In this document: piece by piece, positions 16,409-21,606 of the stretch
How the letters are laid out: the number at the start of each line of letters is the position of its first letter
Position numbering within the stretch: the first letter of the stretch is position 1
NCBI GenBank assembly: GCA_030145015.1
Contig: JAQYWI010000092.1
Location: 1-21,606 of the forward strand
DNA: 21,606 nt
DNA from: Desulfobacterales bacterium
GTDB taxonomy: Bacteria > Desulfobacterota > Desulfobacteria > Desulfobacterales > JAHEIW01
Reading direction: 5' to 3'
Made by a program: the position numbers and the translations under genes
The notes under the pieces: generated by a model
The model's database searches: none
What the model was told of the DNA's origin: nothing
What the model saw: the letters and a program-made list of their open reading frames with translations, nothing else

Positions 16409-17433
16409 CGCTTCTTTTATAGCTAAGTGACGCCTCGCCGAGGTCAGCCACTCAGAATTCTCTCAACAATCTCCCCGCACCGACCAAAGCCCCTTCGAAT
16501 CCGTTTTCCCGTAACGCGTACCAGAAGATCACCGCGTTGATCCCCAAAATCGGGATCCCAACAACAGGCTCCAACTTCTCACTGACGTCTATCAAGCTCA
16601 TGTTCGTTCCACATTGAACGACTGCATCCAACTTGTTTTCCCTAGTTGCCAGCAATTCGAGGATGGCTTTTTCTTTTGCCCAGTCTGGAATGAGCGGATA
16701 GTTCAGCACGCTCGCGCACGAGAAGCCGACGCTCGACACCACTTCGAATCCCAGCTCGTCGAACATCCGGATCGCCGAAGCGTTTGCACGCTGATCCCAG
16801 GGGGTCAGAATACCGATCCTCTTTGCGCCGTAGCAATCCAGTGCTGCTTTTACCGCCTCGTGCCATGTCGCCCAGGAGAGCATGCAGTATTGTTCGATCT
16901 CTGCCATCGACTCTCGGATCGGCGCGAGTCCGGTCAGAATGTGCTCGAGGCTGAGGCCCATGATCAGGTACTCAGGATTGGCCAGCAGTGCGCTCTTCGT
17001 TGCGGACTCGATGCCGCCAAGGAACTGCCGCTTGAAGGTTTCCAGCCCCTCCGCCGTCCCGACGTCCGGCTTCGGCGTGAGCACCGTGCTGGTATGGAGC
17101 CCCGCGCCCTCGAGCCCACCCGGCCCCTGATTAGTGACGATGATTCGCCAGAGATCGGGTTCCATGATCGTATTCGTGGCTGGAATCAGAAGGCCGAATT
17201 GCCTTTGAAAACTTTGCAGTCCTGGGATGCCACGCGAGGTGTTGATGCTTTCGAAGCCATTGACAGGGGCACCGTTGTGAATGACGCCGGGAGGCGCCAT
17301 CACAGCCATCGGCGGGTCGTTGACATTGGGGATGATGATATTTTTTCCGGACAATTTACCAAAAATATTCTGGGCTCCTCGGAAGTTTGCTTTCTCGTGC
17401 TCATTCATTCTCTTGTTCCTTCTATATGCATAA
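16343..17433 (-). mobile_element. Putative solitary integron gene cassette
   Basis: The cassette would run from the cut G/TTATGC at 17434/17433 to the cut G/TTAGCC at 16343/16342, about 1,091 bases, with one gene and one attC-like site. The 5' core GTTATGC (17434-17428), 25 nt before the start codon, is exactly complementary to the R'' core of the attC (GCATAAC), as expected because both derive from the same site in the circular cassette. No attC precedes it, which suggests insertion at a secondary site or an eroded array. Confidence 0.6.
16452..17408 (-). CDS. Asp/Glu racemase superfamily protein (maleate isomerase / arylmalonate decarboxylase-like)
   Basis: The core (about 70-318) has the fold signature FGLLIPATNTIMEPDL near its start and VVQCGTNMSL with Cys266 near its end. 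Racemases and maleate isomerases use two cysteines; the place of the first reads YLIMGLSLEH (148-156) with Gly/Leu instead of Cys. A single late cysteine is the layout of arylmalonate decarboxylase, so decarboxylation or an altered isomerase reaction is possible. An extra N-terminus of about 70 residues (rich in Pro, Asn, Gly) is not explained; the start is supported by AAGGA 8 nt upstream. Its middle part is richer in G+C than the neighbours. Together with the attC-like site it forms a putative cassette. Cofactor-free cytoplasmic enzyme; substrate unknown. Confidence 0.85.
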   Translation of the reverse strand: MNEHEKANFRGAQNIFGKLSGKNIIIPNVNDPPMAVMAPPGVIHNGAPVNGFESINTSRGIPGLQSFQRQFGLLIPATNTIMEPDLWRIIVTNQGPGGLEGAGLHTSTVLTPKPDVGTAEGLETFKRQFLGGIESATKSALLANPEYLIMGLSLEHILTGLAPIRESMAEIEQYCMLSWATWHEAVKAALDCYGAKRIGILTPWDQRANASAIRMFDELGFEVVSSVGFSCASVLNYPLIPDWAKEKAILELLATRENKLDAVVQCGTNMSLIDVSEKLEPVVGIPILGINAVIFWYALRENGFEGALVGAGRLLREF

Positions 17434-17434
17434 C

Positions 17435-17469
17435 ATTATATAGGCAACTGCTGCCGTTGAGCAGCAGTT
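17435..17469 (-). promoter_or_regulatory. TATAAT box with adjacent perfect dyad upstream of the racemase-like gene
   Basis: Read on the minus strand, a perfect 9-bp dyad AACTGCTGC/GCAGCAGTT (17469-17446, 6-base loop) lies just before TATAAT (17440-17435). No good -35 box is seen; the dyad covers the place. It may be an operator, or on the plus strand a hairpin ending in TTTT. It lies directly outside the proposed cassette end. Confidence 0.4.
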
Positions 17470-17655
17470 TTAGAATCAATATTCATGAATAAAAACTGTA
17501 GAAAATTAAAGTTTGTTTCTGAATTGTCCTGGCCAGTACTTGACTTGACAAATGTAAGAATAGAGTCGCTACATTTCTTGACAGTGTTTATTGGATGTTA
17601 TTATATTGCATTTTTTGTGCAAAAATTTAAAAAGCCAAATAGGGTCTCCAGAAAA

Positions 17656-18252
17656 CTACTCTTGAGCTTTATACTTGCCTATGATCCGGCGTACATCGTC
17701 AATACCAAAACCAAAACTCTTGCCTAACTTTGCGATCCCTTCATCCAACTGTACATTTTTTGGCATACCAAGATGTTCGATGAGGTAAGCCTTCGGCACC
17801 CCTGTTTTCTGCTCAATCTCGATCAAAGTCATTCGACCAAGAACAAATTCAGATTCTTGAATTAATGATGATGATTCCTCCCTTTGAACACTCGAGGTTC
17901 CCGTTTGCTCAACTGAACCTCCAAAAGGAGTGAGAGCTATCGCCAGCACTGCAAGGATTCCTACAAGACCCAGCGCAAACCGCAGACCTGATCCCTCCCG
18001 TGGCTTACCCCGGACCATGTGTACAATCCAGCGCCAATGTAGGAATAAATGAAGTCCTAAGACACAAAAAAATGCAATTGCAATCCAGAAGTGTAGGTCC
18101 CCCCACTCATGCCGATTCATACCCCAGAGGACGGCGCGACGACCACTTCCCGGCGGGAGCACATAGCGAACTAATACACCGGTTGTGGTCAGGAAAACAA
18201 AACCTACGAATCCAACTGCATCGATGATGAAATTTATGGTTGTACGTTTAAT
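17656..18252 (-). CDS. DUF4405-type membrane protein (cytochrome b-like) with C-terminal helical domain, ATT start
   Basis: Predicted inner-membrane protein. From ATT at 18252 it reads IKRTTINFIIDAVGFVGF..., a first membrane helix, then HEWGDLHFWIAIAFF...GLHLFLHWRW (about 48-75) with several histidines able to hold haem, then a third helix before TPFGG. The last 60 residues (MTLIEIEQKTGVPKAYLIEHLG... DDVRRIIGKY) form a small helical module that in other anaerobes is joined to redox membrane proteins; this is from memory of the pattern. There is no ATG, GTG or TTG in frame until GTG at 18162, which would cut off the first helix, while GGAGGG sits 7 nt before the ATT. A mutated start codon is the alternative. 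About 198 residues. Confidence 0.7.
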   Translation of the reverse strand: MKRTTINFIIDAVGFVGFVFLTTTGVLVRYVLPPGSGRRAVLWGMNRHEWGDLHFWIAIAFFCVLGLHLFLHWRWIVHMVRGKPREGSGLRFALGLVGILAVLAIALTPFGGSVEQTGTSSVQREESSSLIQESEFVLGRMTLIEIEQKTGVPKAYLIEHLGMPKNVQLDEGIAKLGKSFGFGIDDVRRIIGKYKAQE

Positions 18253-19016
18253 CGTTCTCCCTCCGCCTACCAGGGTAAGCCATTAGGCCAGTCTAAAAGT
18301 ATATTTTAAGCAAGCTCTGATTTTTGTTCGCAAATAGACAATGGATTCGCCAGCAATTTGATCTATTTCAAAACCTGAGCTTACTTGCCAGAAAACCAAA
18401 TATCAACCAACTCCCGATATATTGAGATAATCAAAGGTTCGGCTGTTGTTGTGATATCCTCTAAGAAAGAATTAATTTTGGTGAACTTTGCATGCCAAAT
18501 TTTACCATATATTCAACCCTGTAGAAAGTACATGTATCAAAGTGATATCGCAAGTACTCCTGGACAATGCTAAATTATGGTCTGATGCGCGGAAAAATGC
18601 GGAGCTTCGATCGTAACAATAAGTTTGCAGATTGGCCAGGGCGAATACACACTTTTTTCAGCCTTAATTTTTTGTAGACTACGTGATAAATCTAAAGTCA
18701 GTCGGAATTGTAGATTGCGTAAGACAATGCGCAATATTACTGATACATTTTAATTTTTACCTGGCCCAAGATATTGTGGCTGCACCGCCGCATCGTTTCT
18801 CATAGACGCCGGATATCATAGCTAACCGTTATTGGTAAAAGAAAGGCGTGGGTTGGAATAAAAATTCCGCGCCTTTTCATTTGAAGCGAATTTGGTATTA
18901 ATACCTATTTCAATTTGAGGGTTCCCTAATTTAGAGAAATCGGCTCGATAATACGCCTTAGTGGCCACCGAAACCCCAAAAATGGCCTCAAGGGACCAAA
19001 ATAGAAATTTGTGGCC
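18253..19016. other. Gene-free region with an orphan terminator
   Basis: No convincing coding frame is seen: the open frames are short, without good ribosome sites or family features. It holds the upstream region of the DUF4405-type gene, an intrinsic-terminator-like hairpin at 18842-18880 and AT-rich DNA. Bases 18926-19016 lead into the direct repeat before the ATPase gene. Confidence 0.6.
18842..18880 (+). terminator. Orphan intrinsic terminator-like hairpin
   Basis: AAAGGCGTGG (18842-18851) pairs with CCGCGCCTTT (18867-18876) with one G-T pair; a smaller GGAAT/ATTCC hairpin fits inside the loop. TTTTC follows on the plus strand, and the minus strand also has a T-rich tail. No gene precedes it on either strand, so it may close a small RNA or an unseen short gene. 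Confidence 0.5.
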
Positions 19017-19082
19017 CTCTCATTTGCCGTGTATCGAGACTTTTTTAGGTAAGACGTAGCAGGGTTATGGATTTTTGAGCCT
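19017..19082 (+). repeat. 66-bp direct repeat, copy 1 (before the ATPase gene)
   Basis: This segment is the same as 20361-20426 in 62 of 66 positions, in the same orientation and without gaps. Only the first third differs. It lies about 95 bases before the ATPase start codon. Confidence 0.9.
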
Positions 19083-19113
19083 GCAAAATACCTTGACATA
19101 AACATGGTTTTAT

Positions 19114-19160
19114 AATACGGTTTCAACGATACGTAAGTAACGAACCGTAAAAACCGTATT
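19114..19160 (+). promoter_or_regulatory. Dyad AATACGGTTT / AAACCGTATT in the ATPase gene leader
   Basis: A perfect 10-bp inverted repeat, 19114-19123 and 19151-19160, lies between a TATAAT (19111-19116) and the ribosome site. A TTGACA (19093-19098) is nearby, but only 12 bases from TATAAT, so the promoter is not standard. A related ATACCGTATT follows the gene at 20318-20327. It may be a protein-binding site for autoregulation. Confidence 0.4.
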
Positions 19161-19175
19161 GGCGGAGAAGCCGAC

Positions 19176-20318
19176 ATGGAAAATCCTTTTAAATATGGCG
19201 GCGTTGTTCGCGGTCCTTATTTTGCCGACCGCAGAAACGAGATGAATGAGCTCAAGCGAGAGATGGTAAACTTGAACCAGGTGTTTTTGGTGTCTCCCCG
19301 CCGGTTCGGCAAAACGTGCCTGCTTCTCAATCTAATCGAAACGCTCGAACGTGACGCAATGGCTTGTGCTTACATCGACCTGAATGCATTTCCGGATATC
19401 AAAAGCTTTGCAACTGCTCTGACAAGCCTCACATCCAAGGCCCTGGAAACGAATAAAGACAAGCTCCTTAAGATGTTCGCCGGGTTTCAAAAGCTTCGAC
19501 CAAAAGTAACCGTGGATCTGGACGGAACAATCACCGCGGGCTTAGAGCTTGCAGTTGATGAAAAGGATGCGCTTTCGGCTCTTCTTGAGGGAATGCACCA
19601 CGCTGAAAAGCTGGCCGCTAAAAAGAAAAAAAAGCTGGTGGTAATCATTGATGAATTTTCCGACCTTGAAAAATTCAATGGACAGACGATTGAAAGAGTC
19701 CTGCGTTCGGAAATACAGAAACAGACCCATATCGGCTATATTTTCTCCGGCTCCGAGCAATCGGTTATGCTTGCAATGATTCGCGACCGCACGCGTGCGT
19801 TTTATAAGTTGGGTCGAATCATGGAGTTGGGAGCGATTGATCGAGGGGCCTATGCCGGCTTTGTTCAGAAGTGGCTAAAAAAGGGCGGATACACCGTAAA
19901 GGAAGATGATTTGAAGCGGATTTTTGAAATAGGAAATGATGTTCCTTACAATGTTCAGCGCTTATGCAATGTCATGTGGGACGATGCCATGGAAACAAAA
20001 GCGATTAAGCCTGCTCAGATTGAAAAGCTACCGGTAATTATTGCCCAGCAAGATTCACCGCATTATGAAATGCTCTGGCGCTCGGCTTCTCAATCCCAAA
20101 AGATCCTTTTGATTGCTTTAAGCAAGGATCAGACCGTAAAACCGTTTTCAAAGGATTTTCAGCTAAAGCACGGTATCGGCCCCTCATCATCGATCAAGGC
20201 GTCTCTCGATTCTCTTTTAAAAAAAGGGATTCTTTTTAAAACACTTCAGGGTAGTTATCACTTTACGGATGGATTTACGCCCTACTGGATAGACTATATA
20301 ATGAAAACTATCAGATGA
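19176..20318 (+). CDS. Archaeal-type ATPase (STAND-like P-loop ATPase with winged-helix C-terminus)
   Basis: P-loop ATPase of the ARCH_ATPase type. It begins with NPFKYGGVVRGPYFADRRNEM, usual for the family; Walker A is SPRRFGKT (40-47), Walker B LVVIIDEF (154-161) with Asp159/Glu160, and a sensor-like YIFSGS is at 188-193. The last 80 residues look like a winged helix ending in FTDGFTPYWIDYIMK. There is no visible nuclease or membrane part. Length 380 is typical. GGCGGAG lies about 9 nt before the ATG. It is flanked by 66-bp direct repeats and followed by a SLOG gene. Family members are often spread by transfer and some signal-transducing ATPases act in defence, but the job here is unknown. 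Confidence 0.88.
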   Translation: MENPFKYGGVVRGPYFADRRNEMNELKREMVNLNQVFLVSPRRFGKTCLLLNLIETLERDAMACAYIDLNAFPDIKSFATALTSLTSKALETNKDKLLKMFAGFQKLRPKVTVDLDGTITAGLELAVDEKDALSALLEGMHHAEKLAAKKKKKLVVIIDEFSDLEKFNGQTIERVLRSEIQKQTHIGYIFSGSEQSVMLAMIRDRTRAFYKLGRIMELGAIDRGAYAGFVQKWLKKGGYTVKEDDLKRIFEIGNDVPYNVQRLCNVMWDDAMETKAIKPAQIEKLPVIIAQQDSPHYEMLWRSASQSQKILLIALSKDQTVKPFSKDFQLKHGIGPSSSIKASLDSLLKKGILFKTLQGSYHFTDGFTPYWIDYIMKTIR

Positions 20319-20360
20319 TACCGTATTCGTTGTTTTCAAAACCAACCCCGAAAATCGGGC

Positions 20361-20426
20361 CTCTCATTTCGCGTATATCGAGACTTTTTTATGTAAGACG
20401 TAGCAGGGTTATGGATTTTTGAGCCT
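20361..20426 (+). repeat. 66-bp direct repeat, copy 2 (after the ATPase gene)
   Basis: Second copy of 19017-19082, with four substitutions. A small perfect palindrome CCCGAaaaTCGGG lies directly before it; in copy 1 this place reads CCCCAAAAATGG and is not palindromic. It lies between the ATPase and the SLOG gene. Confidence 0.9.
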
Positions 20427-20533
20427 TAAAAACATCCTCGGTAAATATTTTATTGCCCTATACCGTGTAATTTTCTAGTCTTGCATTGTAAAAGAAAATG
20501 GCCTAAAGGTTTATCAAAGGGGGAGATTGGGCG

Positions 20534-21070
20534 ATGATAGAAAAAATCATCTCGGGTGGGCAAACCGGAGCCGACCAGGCCGGGCTTGACGCAGCCATCG
20601 AGCTGGGGATCACCCACGGGGGTTGGATACCCAAGGGTCGCAAGACAGAAGAGGGCCCGCTGCCGGCAAAGTACAAATTAAAAGAGATGGGAACCACCAG
20701 CTACCCCAAGCGGACCGAGCAAAACATCTTAGATTCTGAAGGCACCGTGATTTTCACTTTCGGCAAACTCACCGGCGGTTCCGAGCTGACCCGAAAGCTT
20801 GCGGAGCAGCATGGTTTTCCCTGCCTTCATGTGGACCTAAACAAAGTTTCAGTAGGGGAGGGTGCCAAGCTCGTCAGGCCCTGGATTGAAAAGCATAAGA
20901 TAAAAGTGTTGAATGTAGAGGGTTCAAGGGCAAGCAAAGCGCCTAAAATACATGATATTGCCAAACAGATTCTTAAAGCCGCTATTGGCATGGGTAAAAT
21001 GCAGTTTGCCGAACGTACCGAAGACGGTCGGCTGCAGAAATTTCAGCCCTATGTGGCCAAAAGTTCTTAG
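20534..21070 (+). CDS. YpsA-related SLOG family protein (putative molybdenum-carrier family)
   Basis: Rossmann-like protein of the SLOG group, earlier named putative molybdenum carrier. The nucleotide-binding part is visible: SGGQTGADQAGLDAA (7-21), GGWIPKGRKTEEG (29-41), RTEQNILDSEGTVIF and TGGSELT. The 178 residues include a charged tail of about 30 residues after the domain. AAGGGGGAG lies about 8 nt before the ATG. SLOG proteins bind nucleotides or sugar-nucleotide ligands and some work as sensors in defence and stress systems; the ligand of this subgroup is not known. It is on the same strand as the ATPase gene, 215 bases behind it, with a direct repeat between them. Confidence 0.88.
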   Translation: MIEKIISGGQTGADQAGLDAAIELGITHGGWIPKGRKTEEGPLPAKYKLKEMGTTSYPKRTEQNILDSEGTVIFTFGKLTGGSELTRKLAEQHGFPCLHVDLNKVSVGEGAKLVRPWIEKHKIKVLNVEGSRASKAPKIHDIAKQILKAAIGMGKMQFAERTEDGRLQKFQPYVAKSS

Positions 21071-21386
21071 ATGTAGTAGCCAGAATTTTATCTGACAGAA
21101 TTTGTTTAGAACTTGCCATCAAATCGGCCATCGACTAAATTTCAAACCTATTTCCCGCATAATTGAAAGCCATACACTGCTGTGATACCATCTACATATC
21201 TCAAGTTTGGGGCAATTTGTGATATTTTATGATATCAGGTTTTCAGAGGCGTGGTTTTTTGCAGATCTCAATGTATCACCACAGCTGAAAATCCATTTTA
21301 CATCGACCTAGAATTATAAAATTTTGTTTATCAATGATCCAGCTAGTCTGTTTTCCATCATCCAGTTGTAATTGAACTTCTCGCCA
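21071..21386. other. Spacer between converging genes
   Basis: No gene is seen. It is AT-rich, with a small palindrome TGATAT/ATATCA near 21220-21237 and an imperfect 12-base inverted pair (about 21178 and 21274, two mismatches). I see no clear terminator. Confidence 0.5.
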
Positions 21387-21606
21387 TTAATTTCCAAACT
21401 GCCAACCCAGTAAAAACATCAATTTTGAGTCCCACTTCTCATCTGCATCGGAAGACGGATCATTGTCATAATCGTAATTGTATTGAATTGTGGCCGTAAA
21501 TCCTTCATAAATTGGAAACCGTAGCCCCTGCCGAGTCTTAAAAACCCATTTGTCGGATTTGAACAAGCTGATCCATCCTATCTGTCGGTGAAACAATTGG
21601 ACAATC
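21387..21606 (-). CDS. DUF481 family outer-membrane protein, C-terminal part (runs off the window)
   Basis: Only the last 70 or so codons are present; the frame is open to the right window edge. The segment TRQGLRFPIYEGFTATIQYN followed by YDYDNDP...DSKLMFLLGWQF resembles the last beta-strands of DUF481 (YdiY-like) proteins. The chain ends in aromatic-containing WQFGN, close to the terminal signature of outer-membrane barrels. Role unknown in detail; relatives are described as salt-induced outer-membrane proteins. Confidence 0.75.
   Translation of the reverse strand, partial: IVQLFHRQIGWISLFKSDKWVFKTRQGLRFPIYEGFTATIQYNYDYDNDPSSDADEKWDSKLMFLLGWQFGN

Noticed and set aside
16245..16430. 61-codon plus-strand open frame
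   Set aside because: It runs straight through the hairpin at 16260 and the attC-like site, whose structure explains the sequence better.
16614..17492. 292-codon plus-strand open frame
   Set aside because: Antisense to the racemase-like gene; rich in Arg, His and Asp without a recognisable fold, as expected for a shadow frame.
17435..17560. Second attC site upstream of the racemase-like gene
   Set aside because: There is a dyad next to GTTATGC, but no matching R'' core at the other end and no one-sided unpaired bases.
17485..17727. 80-codon plus-strand open frame with a hydrophobic stretch
   Set aside because: Its end overlaps the antisense of the well-supported DUF4405-type gene, and no ribosome site is visible.
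18385..18573. Short open frame of 62 codons (TTG start) in the gene-free region
   Set aside because: No ribosome site, no family features, and composition like the surrounding non-coding DNA.
18926..19177. 83-codon minus-strand open frame before the ATPase gene
   Set aside because: It lies on the direct repeat and the leader of the ATPase gene; the second repeat copy does not keep a comparable gene.
1..21606. CRISPR array, rRNA or tRNA genes
   Set aside because: No regularly spaced repeats of CRISPR size and no cloverleaf or rRNA-like segment was recognised; the tandem repeats present have periods of 7, 9 and 14 bases without spacers.

Overview
The window reads as a chromosomal contig from a Gram-negative, probably Desulfobacterota (Desulfobacterales-like) bacterium. 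This is an inference from gene content, not a phylogenetic test: an M16C presequence-protease-like gene, adjacent hisS-aspS with an AspRS of the tRNA-Asn-mischarging type, a long dipeptide ABC operon, a DUF481 outer-membrane protein, moderate GC genes with AT-rich spacers, and many short-period intergenic inverted repeats.

Layout. 240-3230 (+): M16 zinc metallopeptidase. 3529-11599 (-): a seven-gene peptide uptake and hydrolysis operon, read from right to left as S58/P1 aminopeptidase, periplasmic binding protein, two permeases, M20 metallohydrolase and two ATPases. Its internal spacers are occupied by inverted repeats. 11723-11977: a nested inverted-repeat element without genes, between the divergent peptidase operon and hisS. 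12095-15245 (+): hisS and aspS, ended by a clear intrinsic terminator. 15666-15941 (-): HU/IHF-type nucleoid protein with a recognisable promoter. 16337-17434 (-): what looks like a solitary integron-type gene cassette, made of an Asp/Glu racemase / arylmalonate decarboxylase-like gene, a 72-bp attC-like site just after its stop, and a matching core site 25 nt before its start; no integrase is present. 17656-18252 (-): a DUF4405-type membrane protein whose only sensible start is ATT. 18253-19016: a gene-free stretch with an orphan terminator. 19176-20318 (+): an archaeal-type (STAND-like) ATPase flanked by 66-bp direct repeats. 20534-21070 (+): a YpsA-related SLOG protein. The right edge holds the C-terminal end of a DUF481 outer-membrane protein on the minus strand.

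How the genes fit together. The left half is one coherent programme: external peptides are bound by the secreted binding protein, moved through the DppB/C pore by two ATPases, and hydrolysed inside by two unrelated exopeptidases (S58 and M20). The S58 family is known for unusual substrates (D- or beta-aminoacyl peptides), so the operon may handle non-standard peptides. The middle is housekeeping translation. The right part is accessory: a cassette, an ATPase between direct repeats, a SLOG gene and several structured non-coding stretches.
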